Assembly: GCA_028869995.1 (NCBI GenBank)
Contig: JAGWQN010000127.1
Span: 1-64,000 of the forward strand
Length of the DNA stretch: 64,000 bases
From: Rhodospirillales bacterium
Lineage (GTDB): Bacteria; Pseudomonadota; Alphaproteobacteria; Acetobacterales; Acetobacteraceae
Reading direction: 5' to 3'
Part shown: positions 17,197 through 29,986 of the stretch, in pieces
Position numbering within the stretch: the stretch's first letter is position 1
How the letters are laid out: the number at the start of each line of letters is the position of its first letter
The notes under the pieces: generated by a model
What the model saw: the letters and a program-made list of their open reading frames with translations, nothing else
Database searches by the model: none
What the model was told of the DNA's origin: nothing
Position numbers and translations under genes: made by a program

Positions 17197-18377
17197 CGGG
17201 CGGCCACCTGCGCGATCACGGCGTCGAGCCGTGCCAGTTGCGCCGCCCAGGTAAAGTCGCGCTCCATCGCCGCGCGCCCGCGAGCGCCTAGCTGCGCGCG
17301 GCGGGCCGGGTCCTCGAGGAGTTCGGTCACGCGGGCCGCGAAGGTTTCGGCATCGCCCGCCGGCACGATGCCATCGCCCGAAGCCAGCCCCGTGCCGCTC
17401 CAGGCGGCGGTCGAGGCCACCACCGGCACGCCCGACGCCATCGCCTCGAGCACCTTGTTCTGGATCCCGCGCGCCAGGCGCAGCGGCGCGACGAAGACGG
17501 CGGCCCGCCCGATCCAGGGCCGCACATCGGGCACCCGCCCGGTCACGGTGACGCCCGCGAGCGAGCCAAGCGCACGCACCGCAGCGTTCGGCCGGCTGCC
17601 GACGATAGCGAGTCGCACGGCGGGTCGGCGAGTGCGCAGACGCGGCAGCACCTCGGCGCAGAACCAGACCATCGCATCGACATTGGCCGAGTAGTCCATC
17701 ACCCCGGTGAAGACGAGCAGATCCTCTTCCGGCTCGGCGATGCCCGGCACGAAATAGTCGAGATCGACGCCGTTGCCGACGCAACTCACGGGAACACCGG
17801 GAATGAGCGCGCGGAAATCCGCGACCTCCGCCTCGGTGCACAGCAGCGAATGCGAGAAGGCATGCGCGATGCGTCGCTCCCATGCGAGCAGCCGGCGGCC
17901 CTCCAGCGCGTAGATCAGGCGCATCGGCCAGCGCGCTCTGTTGCCCAGGTCGGCAAACTTCCGGCTGTCCAGATCAGCGAACTGCATGATGCGCGGCAAA
18001 CCGTCGAGGCCGAGCGCGTGCTGCGCGACGTTGGAGCTGTAGACGAAGATCAGATCGGGCGGCATGGCCTCGGCAGCCGCCGCGACGGCACGCCGCAGGG
18101 GCGCCTCGTCCAGCATGGCAACCGTCAGTGACCGGCCCGCGAGCAACGCGCCGGTAGCACGCAGCCGTGCCGGCCAGGCGGCGACAGGGACCGCCGTGAC
18201 CGATGCCACGATCCGGCGCAATGGCTCGGCCTGCGCTGCGTCCTCCGGCCCATCGGCAAGGCAGAACACATGCACCTCGTGCGAGCGCGCGAGATGGCGG
18301 ACCTCATTAGCCGTGGTGATCTTGTCGCCGCGATCAGGTGGAAAGGGTACCCGCTGGGCGAGGAAGAAGATGCGCAA
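17193..18377 (-). CDS. GT4-family sugar transferase, XrtA/EpsH-system associated
   Basis: The 394-residue protein is a GT-B glycosyltransferase starting MRIFFLAQRVPFPPDRGDK, the typical opening of the sugar transferase in exosortase-A loci. The C-terminal domain has VFTGVMDYSANVDAM and GIQNKVLEAMASGVPVVAS. It starts with TTG at 18377, directly after the stop of the upstream GT9 gene, so the two form one minus-strand unit. The gene opposes the FemAB gene with a 4-base overlap of stop regions. It should add a sugar to the lipid-linked repeat unit; donor unknown. Confidence 0.88.
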   Translation of the reverse strand: MRIFFLAQRVPFPPDRGDKITTANEVRHLARSHEVHVFCLADGPEDAAQAEPLRRIVASVTAVPVAAWPARLRATGALLAGRSLTVAMLDEAPLRRAVAAAAEAMPPDLIFVYSSNVAQHALGLDGLPRIMQFADLDSRKFADLGNRARWPMRLIYALEGRRLLAWERRIAHAFSHSLLCTEAEVADFRALIPGVPVSCVGNGVDLDYFVPGIAEPEEDLLVFTGVMDYSANVDAMVWFCAEVLPRLRTRRPAVRLAIVGSRPNAAVRALGSLAGVTVTGRVPDVRPWIGRAAVFVAPLRLARGIQNKVLEAMASGVPVVASTAAWSGTGLASGDGIVPAGDAETFAARVTELLEDPARRAQLGARGRAAMERDFTWAAQLARLDAVIAQVAAR

Positions 18378-19505
18378 TCAAGCCGCCCCGAGGCGCGCGA
18401 GCAACGTCTCGGCAAGCCGGGTGGTATCCAGCAGAGCCATGCAATGGCGCTGCTTGTCGCAGTCCCCGTAGCAACCCAGGCAGTCGAGCCCGTCCGCCGC
18501 GACCTTGCTGACAAGCCCGCCGAAATCCTCGATCTCCGGCAGGCTCGTCGGGCCGAACACGGCAACCGTCGGCAGGCCGATCGCGGTCGCGCCGTGCAAC
18601 GCCAACGTGTCCCCGCAGAGCAGCACGTGGACCTCGGCGAGCGTGGCGACGAAACGTCCGATCGAACCGCCGGTCAGCGCCGCGGCGACGCGCGGCTCGT
18701 CGGCAAAGCGTGCCAGCACGGCCTCGGTCTTCGCGCGCTCCGCCTCCGCCCCGAGCAGCAGGATGTCGACGTCCGCACGCGCCAGCAACGCCGTGATGAC
18801 GCGCACGATCCCATCCTCGTCCAGCATCTTCTTCGGCCAGCGTGCGCCCGAGCCGGCATTGATGCCGACGCGGCGCCGGCGGCTGCCCGGAAACAGCGAC
18901 GCGACCCGAGCTGCAGCCTCGCTCCGCACCGCAGCCGGAATGTCGAGTGCAGGTGGCGGCACCGCCTGCCCCGCCGCATCGAGGATGGCCAGCATCCGAG
19001 CCTGGTAGGTTTCGCGATTGATCTTCTTGAGTCGGTCGAAGGCGGCAAGCTCCAGCCAAGCGCGCGCCGCCTCGTTGCTGGGCACCAGCGTTCCGCCGCG
19101 CAGGAAGAAGCCGGACACGGGAGCGGCGCCGGCGGCCAGCGTCGCGAGCGATGCACTCGGCAAGTCATTGGACAGCGAGTACACATGGCTCCACCCCCCT
19201 CCGGCGAGGCGCGCCACGGCCTCAGGTGCCAGCACCAGCGTCTCATCGACTCCGCGCATCATGCTCACGAGCTCGGCGGATTCAGGCCGCGTCAGCCAGG
19301 CGATGTAGGGGCGGTCGTGACGCGCGATGATGGCCGGCAGCAAGCATGCCGAACGCAGCACGTCGCCGATCGCATCGAGCTTGATCACAAGGATCCGCTC
19401 GCCGAAAGGCGCCACATGCTGACATCCGGGGCATTCCGAGCCGTCAATTTTGTTGAACACGCAGGGCTTCGCGGCACGGAAATGACGACAGTCGGTACGG
19501 ATCAC
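18378..19505 (-). CDS. GT9-family (heptosyltransferase-like) glycosyltransferase with cysteine clusters
   Basis: 375 residues from a GTG at 19505 preceded by GGAGGAGG. The GT9 core shows ILVIKLDAIGDVLRSACLLPAI, VGINAGSGARWPKK and LCGDTLALHGATAIGLPTVAVFG, the last being the ADP-sugar-binding end of heptosyltransferases. The N-terminus carries C6, C15, C25 and C28, and the C-terminus DCLGCYGDCDKQRHC, so two cysteine clusters could bind a metal or form disulfides. It probably transfers heptose or another sugar in exopolysaccharide or lipopolysaccharide assembly. Upstream in-frame codons lack a ribosome site. The gene is divergent from xrtA, 184 bases away. Confidence 0.85.
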   Translation of the reverse strand: MIRTDCRHFRAAKPCVFNKIDGSECPGCQHVAPFGERILVIKLDAIGDVLRSACLLPAIIARHDRPYIAWLTRPESAELVSMMRGVDETLVLAPEAVARLAGGGWSHVYSLSNDLPSASLATLAAGAAPVSGFFLRGGTLVPSNEAARAWLELAAFDRLKKINRETYQARMLAILDAAGQAVPPPALDIPAAVRSEAAARVASLFPGSRRRRVGINAGSGARWPKKMLDEDGIVRVITALLARADVDILLLGAEAERAKTEAVLARFADEPRVAAALTGGSIGRFVATLAEVHVLLCGDTLALHGATAIGLPTVAVFGPTSLPEIEDFGGLVSKVAADGLDCLGCYGDCDKQRHCMALLDTTRLAETLLARLGAA

Positions 19506-19689
19506 GATCGTCCCGCCTCCTCCATGGACCAGCAGGAAACCCAGCAATTCCTTGGCACAGCGCAATTCCGCCCTGTCAATGTCCTGCGTCGTTAGCCTTC
19601 CCGCCGGCAACCGGCAAGTCCCGCGCGGCGTGCGAGACGGCAGCGCTGGGTGCTGGCGCGGTCGGCCCGGACATGGCACCAAATTGCTC

Positions 19690-21228
19690 ATGGCCGTCCA
19701 GCGAACCCGCGCCGTCGACCTCGCGCGCATCCGCTATGTTCTTGCCCCGTCCGTGGCCGGCATGGCTGCGGGGCTGCTCGCCTTGTCACTCCTTTTCCAC
19801 GCCGAGATCACGGCCGCGGTTGGCGTCTGGGATTCATCGACCGCCTACAGCCATTGCTTCTTCGTCCTGCCGATCGCCGCCTGGTTGGCCTGGGACCGCC
19901 GCGACCGCGTGTTCGCGTTGCGCGCCCGACCGGCTCCATGGGCGGCCCTGCTAGCCTTGATCCCCGGCGCAGCCTGGCTGCTGGCCGAACGGCTCGGAAT
20001 CATGGAGGGCCGTCAGCTGGCGTTGATCGGCTTCGTCTGGGTTCTGTTTCTGGCCACGCTCGGTCCGGCGCTGTTTCGCGCGTTGCTGGCCCCTTTCCTG
20101 TACCTGATCTTCCTGGTGCCGTTCGGCGGCTTCGTCACCGGCCCGCTGCAGACCTTCACGGCCCGTTTCACGGGCATCGGCCTGGACATCATCGGCATCC
20201 CGAATGACGTCAACGCCTTCCTGATCCGTATCCCGGAGGGAGCCTTCTACGTCGCGCAGGCCTGTGCGGGGCTGCGTTTCCTGATCGCCTCCCTGGCCTT
20301 CGGCGCGCTGTACGGATTGCTGATGTACCACAGCAACCTCAAGCGAGCGCTGTTCCTCCTGATGTCCCTTGTCGTGCCGATCGTCGCCAATGGGCTCCGG
20401 GCCCTCGGCATCGTCGTGCTGGGCCACTACATCGGCAGCGCCCAGGCCGCAGCGACCGACCATGTCCTCTATGGCTGGATCTTCTTCTCCATCGTGATCC
20501 TGATCGAGATCATGATCGGCCTGCCGTTCCGCGACGACCTGGTGCCGCGCCCGCGCACCCTGCCCGCGCCCGCCAGCGGGCGCGCCGGCACGATCCAGGG
20601 ATTGGTCGCGGGCGGCGCCGCTGTTGCCGCGATTCTGCTGGCGCCAATCGCCTCCCATCTGCTGGACGTTCGCGCCAACACCACCGCGCCCGTGGCCGCC
20701 CTGCATCTGCGCCTGACCCCAGGCTGCGCCACCGCCGCCGGCAGCTCGGCCAAACCCGGCCTCACCGTCCAACAGGTGGTCTGCGACGGTCAGGACATTC
20801 GTGTGACGGTACGCAGTTTCCCCGCCGGGGCTTCACCGGCCATGGTGCTTCACACGTTCACGGCCCTGAGCGACACCGGCAATGGCGGCGACGAGGCGCA
20901 GATCATTCCCCTGCACCTCAAGAACACCACTCCGCAGCAATGGACCCTGGTCGTCGACAACCAGGCGCAGCGCGTGATCACCGGCGCGCTCTGGGTCAGC
21001 AACCGCCCGACCGGCCCGGGGCTGCGTACCCGTCTCGCGCTGGCTCGTGCCAATCTGCTTGGCGGCGGAACGCCCAGCGTGATCGTTGCGTTCACCCTGA
21101 AGCCGAAACGCCCATGGCGCAACGAAGAAGAGACGAAGCGCAGCGAACGCGCGCTGGAAGCGCTGATCGCGGCGCAGCAGCACTTCGACAAACGGATTGC
21201 CGGGCTTGCAGGATGGGCGGGCGGCTAA
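19690..21228 (+). CDS. xrtA: exosortase A fused to EpsI domain
   Basis: 512 residues. The first ~290 form a polytopic membrane exosortase with catalytic Cys in QACAGLRFL (C192), Arg in VANGLRALG (R237) and His in TDHVLYGWIFF (H258). The rest is an EpsI domain (about 300-512) of the type often fused or adjacent. Exosortases cleave PEP-CTERM proteins at the inner membrane, a sortase-like sorting step tied to exopolysaccharide production. The early motif reads AYSHCFFVLPIAAWLAW, with C where many homologues have G after SH. No PEP-CTERM protein is encoded in the window, so its substrates lie elsewhere. ATG 19690 gives a normal N-terminus. Confidence 0.92.
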   Translation: MAVQRTRAVDLARIRYVLAPSVAGMAAGLLALSLLFHAEITAAVGVWDSSTAYSHCFFVLPIAAWLAWDRRDRVFALRARPAPWAALLALIPGAAWLLAERLGIMEGRQLALIGFVWVLFLATLGPALFRALLAPFLYLIFLVPFGGFVTGPLQTFTARFTGIGLDIIGIPNDVNAFLIRIPEGAFYVAQACAGLRFLIASLAFGALYGLLMYHSNLKRALFLLMSLVVPIVANGLRALGIVVLGHYIGSAQAAATDHVLYGWIFFSIVILIEIMIGLPFRDDLVPRPRTLPAPASGRAGTIQGLVAGGAAVAAILLAPIASHLLDVRANTTAPVAALHLRLTPGCATAAGSSAKPGLTVQQVVCDGQDIRVTVRSFPAGASPAMVLHTFTALSDTGNGGDEAQIIPLHLKNTTPQQWTLVVDNQAQRVITGALWVSNRPTGPGLRTRLALARANLLGGGTPSVIVAFTLKPKRPWRNEEETKRSERALEALIAAQQHFDKRIAGLAGWAGG

Positions 21229-21357
21229 CAAGGCACCGCCGCACGGTACCGGCGAGCGTGTTCACGCGGGGGATGCCCGCTCTATCGCGTCAGAAACGCA
21301 ACAACGCCGCGGCGTAACGGGTCCGCCGTCGCGCACCCCAGGCGGTCTTCCCGCGGG

Positions 21358-21711
21358 TCACCGCGTGCGCCTGGGCGAGGCCGCCGCTGTCATCACATTC
21401 CGCAGTTCGCGCAAGTACGAGGCGCCCCGTGTGGTCCGCTGCACCAGCACGCTGCGACGGTCGGCAGGATCGGTCTTTCGGCGCGCCAAGTCGAGTTCGC
21501 ACAGGCGATCAAGCGCCCGGGTCACAGCCGGCTTGGAGATCTCCAGATCGGTCGAAAGGCCGCGGACGGTATGGGCGCCCTCCTTCAGATAGCAGGTGAG
21601 GAAGACCGCCAGTTGCCGGGCCGAGAGATCGTCGCCTTCGCGTTTGACGAGAGCGTTGATGGTCTCGTGCAGGATGCCAACCAGCTGCTCGCCGGTCATT
21701 GCCATGGCCAT
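21358..21711 (-). CDS. MarR-family winged-helix transcriptional regulator
   Basis: A 117-residue winged-helix protein. The recognition region TVRGLSTDLEISKPAVTRALDRL and wing LARRKTDPADRRSVLVQRT follow the MarR pattern. It is shorter than most MarR proteins (about 140), with a short N-terminal helix. The ATG at 21711 is preceded by AAGGA at 8 bases; two further ATGs follow at once. It is convergent with xrtA across 129 bases containing several short palindromes, including ACGCCGCGGCGT at 21304-21315. It could regulate the polysaccharide genes or the aminopeptidase gene, but there is no direct evidence. Confidence 0.8.
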   Translation of the reverse strand: MAMAMTGEQLVGILHETINALVKREGDDLSARQLAVFLTCYLKEGAHTVRGLSTDLEISKPAVTRALDRLCELDLARRKTDPADRRSVLVQRTTRGASYLRELRNVMTAAASPRRTR

Positions 21712-21947
21712 GGGTCGATTCCTTCTTTCGCATGCGCCCCATCAGGCGCCCACACGCTGGCCCTACGCGCGCGCCTCTTGTGTGCCGATGTCGGTCTCAT
21801 TACGTCCACGCCAGTTTCACGCAACAATTGCGCAGACGGTCCGTCTTTCAGGCCCATGGCGAACACCGCCAAGCCTCGAACGGATGCAGGTGGAGACTGC
21901 AAGAACTCGCCACGCCCGCGCGCGGCGAGTGCTGTCCGGCCGTGCCT

Positions 21948-23318
21948 TCAGCCGGTGGCGAAACGCTCCGCGATCGCTGCGAATGCAGCCCGCATGCCCA
22001 TCGCTTCGCCGCCTTCCGGACGGCCAGCGCGCGGCGAGTCGTTCCAGGCGTAGAGATCCAGATGCGCCCAGGCCACCTCCGCTGCGACGAAGCGCCGCAG
22101 GAACAGCGCCGCGGTGATCGCACCGGCCATCGGCTTGGCGGACACGTTGTTCAGATCGGCCACCGGGGAGTCGAGCCAGGAATCGTAGCCGTCCCAGAGC
22201 GGTAGCCGCCATAACGGATCGTGCACGCGTGCCCCCGCGCCAAGCAGGCTCTGCGCCCAGCCATCGTCGTTGCAGAACAGGGCCGGCAGGTCCGGACCCA
22301 GGGCCACGCGGGCGGCACCGGTGAGCGTCGCCGCATTCATCAGCAGCGCCGGCTTGCGGTCCGACGCCTCGGCAAGCAGGTCGCACAACACGAGACGGCC
22401 CTCGGCATCGGTGTTGCCGATCTCGACGGCAAGGCCGCGGCGCGTTCGCACCACATCGAGCGGCCGCATGGCGCGGCCGGACACGGAGTTCTCGACACAG
22501 CCGATCGCAACCTCGAGCCGGACCGGCAATTGCGCCGCCATGATGAGCCGCGCCAGGCCCAGCATCGTCGCGGCCCCGCCCATATCCTTCTTCATCCGCA
22601 GCATCGCCGCAGAAGGTTTGAGGTCGTAGCCGCCGCTATCGAACACGACGCCCTTGCCGCACAGGGACACCAGCGGGGCTGACGATCCGGCGCCGGACCA
22701 GCTGAATTGAGCCACCACCGGCTTTCGTTCGGAGCCGTTGCCGACGGCAAACACGGTCGGGTAGTCGCGTGCGAGCGCCTCCCCCTCGATCAGCCTCGCC
22801 GTCGCACCAAAGCTGCCCGCGAGTTCGGCGGCCGCCGCGGCAAGTTCCGACGGGCCGAGCAGGTTCGCGGGCGTGTTGACCAGGTCGCGCACCATCCAGG
22901 TTGCCTGCGCCTCGCGCTGGGCGTCTGTCGTGCCGTCCGGACGTACCAGGACCGGGCGCGGCTTGGCCTGCTTGAAGGCCGCGTAGCGGTAGGCGCCGAG
23001 GCAGAACCCCAGCGTCGCCTCGGCGGTGCTCTCGACGCCCTCGCCAAGTCGCCAGACCCCTGCCGGCAACCTGGTGGCTAGCGCGCCCCAGACCGACGGC
23101 CCACGCGCTTCACCCAGCCCGAACAGCGCGTCCACCCCGCCCTCGCCCGGCAGCAGCAGCACCTCCTCGGCCTTGGCCGAGAAGCCGGAGGCCGTGGCAA
23201 AATCCGCCTGCGCCCTCGGCAGCTTGGCCAGCACGGCGTCCAGGGTCCCGGGCCGGGCGGCATGCACCACCCGCGCGCCACCGGCCGCATCCGTCAACGC
23301 CAGCTTCTGTTCGATCAT
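21948..23318 (-). CDS. leucyl aminopeptidase family M17
   Basis: The 456-residue cytosolic metallo-aminopeptidase has the M17 signature NTDAEGRLVL (302-311). The metal/catalytic block GKGVVFDSGGYDLKP is at 221-235 and KKDMGGAA at 243-250. M17 enzymes release N-terminal amino acids using two metal ions. The N-terminal domain is short and divergent from E. coli PepA, as in many alphaproteobacterial M17 paralogues. AAGGACG just before the ATG is a good ribosome site. htpG starts on the same strand 57 bases further down. Confidence 0.92.
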   Translation of the reverse strand: MIEQKLALTDAAGGARVVHAARPGTLDAVLAKLPRAQADFATASGFSAKAEEVLLLPGEGGVDALFGLGEARGPSVWGALATRLPAGVWRLGEGVESTAEATLGFCLGAYRYAAFKQAKPRPVLVRPDGTTDAQREAQATWMVRDLVNTPANLLGPSELAAAAAELAGSFGATARLIEGEALARDYPTVFAVGNGSERKPVVAQFSWSGAGSSAPLVSLCGKGVVFDSGGYDLKPSAAMLRMKKDMGGAATMLGLARLIMAAQLPVRLEVAIGCVENSVSGRAMRPLDVVRTRRGLAVEIGNTDAEGRLVLCDLLAEASDRKPALLMNAATLTGAARVALGPDLPALFCNDDGWAQSLLGAGARVHDPLWRLPLWDGYDSWLDSPVADLNNVSAKPMAGAITAALFLRRFVAAEVAWAHLDLYAWNDSPRAGRPEGGEAMGMRAAFAAIAERFATG

Positions 23319-23375
23319 CGTCCTTCCCCTTGTCGGGGTGGAGTTTCCACGGAAACAGCGCGCCGGAAAGAGGGA

Positions 23376-25202
<1,827 letters not shown>

Positions 25203-25329
25203 GTCTCAGCCTCCATTCGCGGCGGCGATATGCGTGGCGCGGGAGCGGTTTTCAAGCCATGTCGGGCCCTCCCGGGGGCGTGCGCCGGCACGGCGGACCG
25301 GTGTTAAGAATGCGACAGGGGCGGGCGCG

Positions 25330-27890
<2,561 letters not shown>

Positions 27891-27894
<4 letters not shown>

Positions 27895-28262
27895 CCGGAG
27901 CCAACGGCAGCGCCCCGACCAGCCAAAGGCTGGATGCATGGCTGTGGTGCGCGCGCGTGCGGCGTCAGCGCTCGCAGTGTGCGCAACTGGTCGCCGAAGG
28001 CACCATTCGCGTCAATCGCCGTCCGACCGACAAGCCGCATGCCGCGATACGGCCGGGCGACGTACTGACCGTGCCGATCGACGGACACGTGCGGGTGCTG
28101 GAAGTGGTGGCGCTCGCGCTTCACCGTGGTTCCCCCGCACAGGCTCGATTGCTGTATCGCGAAATTCCCGCGGCCGAGACGTCTTGCCCTCAGCCGCCAG
28201 CGGCCCCATACCCCCGGGCGTTGATCACCGCTGCGCGCGATAGAACCGGGAGCCGCCGATGA
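27891..28262 (+). CDS. S4-domain RNA-binding protein, Hsp15-like
   Basis: A 123-residue basic protein with one S4 domain: [37 protein letters not shown] (split here as about residues 12-48), followed by [18 protein letters not shown]. Hsp15 (HslR) binds stalled 50S subunits that keep a nascent chain and helps recycle them. It starts inside the helicase stop codon and ends inside the fdxA start codon, both as ATGA, so the three genes are tightly coupled. A proline-rich tail of about 35 residues follows the domain. Confidence 0.88.
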
Positions 28263-28591
28263 CCTACGTGGTCACCGAAAACTGCATACGTTGCAAATAC
28301 ATGGACTGTGTCGAGGTCTGCCCCGTGGATTGCTTCTACGTGGGCGAGAACATGCTCGTCATCGCGCCGGACGAGTGTATCGACTGCGGTGTCTGCGAAC
28401 CGGAGTGTCCGGCCGAGGCGATCCTCCCCGACAGCGACGATCGTGCCACGCCCTGGCTGGAGCGCAACCGCGAATTCGCCACGCAGTGGCCGAACATCAC
28501 CCGCAAGGGGGAGGCGCCAGCTGATGCCGATGAGTGGAAAGACAAGCCCGGCAAAGAGGCGCTCTTCTCACCCAATCCCGGCAAGCCGTAG
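28259..28591 (+). CDS. fdxA: 7Fe-8S ferredoxin FdxA
   Basis: 110 residues. The cysteines C9, C17 and C50 (for [3Fe-4S]) and C21, C40, C43 and C46 (for [4Fe-4S]) keep the spacing of Azotobacter ferredoxin I shifted by one residue. Extra C12 and C25 are also kept. It is a small cytoplasmic electron carrier. The C-terminal extension (about 60-110) is the normal feature of this family. It is the last gene of the helicase-Hsp15-fdxA unit. Its redox partner cannot be told from context. Confidence 0.95.
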   Translation: MTYVVTENCIRCKYMDCVEVCPVDCFYVGENMLVIAPDECIDCGVCEPECPAEAILPDSDDRATPWLERNREFATQWPNITRKGEAPADADEWKDKPGKEALFSPNPGKP

Positions 28592-28661
28592 CGCCACGCC
28601 ACCGCCTCCGATCGTCCCGCGGAAGAGGTGCGAAGGGCGCTGACATGTCGATGACAGCCCC

Positions 28662-28690
28662 CTGACTTTGCACGTGTTCCATGCTATGAG
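28662..28690 (+). promoter_or_regulatory. possible promoter of carD
   Basis: CTGACT (28662-28667) and TATGAG (28685-28690) are separated by 17 bases, each matching the sigma-70 consensus at 4 of 6 positions. Transcription would start near 28697 and leave a leader of about 170 bases before carD. The match is modest and other starts are possible. Confidence 0.35.
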
Positions 28691-28864
28691 GCGCCAGCAG
28701 GAGAGTTGGCGGGCTCGAGGCTGACGTCCGCATTGTTTCCGGCGCTCGCCTGCGTTCCAACAGGTTTTCCGGTGGCTCCGCAGGACCCGGGCCGGTTGCC
28801 GCATGCCGTTGGTCACGCGGCCCCGGCTGGCCGTGTCCGCCGGATTTGGAGGATTGGCAACGTC

Positions 28865-29893
28865 ATGACGACGGCAAAGAAGCCGGCCGCCAAGCTCGGC
28901 ACGGCACCCAAGACCACCACGACGGCGGCGACATCGACCAATGCGCCAGCAAAGAAGGTGGCTGATCCAAAAGCGGGGAAAACCGCGGGACCGACGAAGA
29001 AGCCCGCGAAGTCCGAGAACGCTCCAGCCAGGCCGGCGGAACCGCCCGCCGCCCGGCCCGCCGCCCGGCCCGCGACCACGGCCAAGACCGGAAAACGGCC
29101 GGCCGGCGGCAACACCGACACGCCCGGCAAGACGGCCGCGGCACCGACACTCACCGGCGCCACCCCGCCTCCGGAGCGCCCCCTACGCCAGCAGGATATC
29201 GTGAAGAACCCTCCCAGCTCGACGACCGCCAAAGACGTTTCCGCTCCATCGACCTCGCAGCCACCCGCAGCGCCAGCCACTGCGGCGGCCCCGAGCATGA
29301 CCGCCGCGGCGCCAGCGGCCGAGGCACGCGCCCCGCAGGCGCCCGCGCGCGCGCCCATGCCGCCCGGACGGCCGATTATCGCGCCACGGCTGCCGGCCAA
29401 GGCCGAGACCTTCGTCGAGGGCGACTACGTCGTCTATCCGACCCACGGTGTCGGCAAGGTCGATCGCATTGCCGTGGAGGAGATCGCCGGGCACCGGCTG
29501 GAGCTCATCCACATCACCTTCGAGGAAAACCGCATGACCTTGCGCGTGCCGGTTGCCAAGGCGCGCTCGGCCGGGCTGCGCAAGCTCGCCAACCGCAAGA
29601 TGTTCGACGAGGCTCTGGCGGTGCTGCGCGGCAAGGCACGCATCAAACGCACGATGTGGTCGCGCCGGGCTCAGGAATACGAGGCCAAGATCAACTCCGG
29701 CGACCCGATCGCCATTGCCGAGGTCGTCCGCGACCTGCACCGCAATGCCGGACAGCCAGACCAGAGCTTCTCCGAACGCCAGATCTACGAGGCGGCGATG
29801 GATCGGCTCGCGGCCGAACTCGCGGCACTCGACCGCACCGACAAGCCGACCGCCGCCACCAAGCTCAATGATTTCCTGAAGACCATCACCTGA
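28865..29893 (+). CDS. carD: CarD-family transcriptional regulator with long disordered N-terminus
   Basis: 342 residues. The C-terminal part (about 183-340) is a CarD domain: FVEGDYVVYPTHGVGKV begins the RNA-polymerase-interacting Tudor-like fold, then KLANRKMFDEALAVL and KRTMWSRRAQEYEAKINSG form the helical DNA-contacting part. CarD binds the RNA polymerase beta subunit and stabilises open promoter complexes. Residues 1-180 are low-complexity Lys, Pro, Ala and Thr, including AARPAARPA repeats; alphaproteobacterial CarD is usually about 170 residues, so the extension doubles the protein. GGAGG lies upstream of the ATG at a long spacing. A strong bidirectional terminator follows. Confidence 0.9.
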   Translation: MTTAKKPAAKLGTAPKTTTTAATSTNAPAKKVADPKAGKTAGPTKKPAKSENAPARPAEPPAARPAARPATTAKTGKRPAGGNTDTPGKTAAAPTLTGATPPPERPLRQQDIVKNPPSSTTAKDVSAPSTSQPPAAPATAAAPSMTAAAPAAEARAPQAPARAPMPPGRPIIAPRLPAKAETFVEGDYVVYPTHGVGKVDRIAVEEIAGHRLELIHITFEENRMTLRVPVAKARSAGLRKLANRKMFDEALAVLRGKARIKRTMWSRRAQEYEAKINSGDPIAIAEVVRDLHRNAGQPDQSFSERQIYEAAMDRLAAELAALDRTDKPTAATKLNDFLKTIT

Positions 29894-29926
29894 CAGAACC
29901 GCCCGCAGCATCGGGCCGGCAGGACG

Positions 29927-29965
29927 AAAAAGGGGCGGGTCCCGGAGAGGTGCCCGCCCCTTTTT
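29927..29965. terminator. bidirectional intrinsic terminator
   Basis: AAAAAGGGGCGGG (29927-29939) pairs perfectly with CCCGCCCCTTTTT (29953-29965) around a 13-base loop. A T-run follows the GC stem on either strand. It lies between convergent carD and the Bax-inhibitor-1 gene and should end both transcripts. Confidence 0.92.
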
Positions 29966-29986
29966 ATCGACGACACTCCCAAAGAG

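Noticed and set aside
9311-21228. PEP-CTERM sorting signal at the end of a protein in the exosortase locus
   Set aside because: I checked the C-termini of these proteins and none has Pro-Glu-Pro followed by a membrane helix and a basic tail.
21696-21902. 68-codon frame upstream of the MarR-type gene at 21.4-21.7 kb
   Set aside because: No ribosome site and no recognisable pattern; it overlaps the start of the regulator gene.
29040-29085. Repeated GCCCGGCCCGCC units resembling a short repeat array
   Set aside because: They encode the AARPAARPA stretch in the CarD N-terminus; too short and without spacers for CRISPR.
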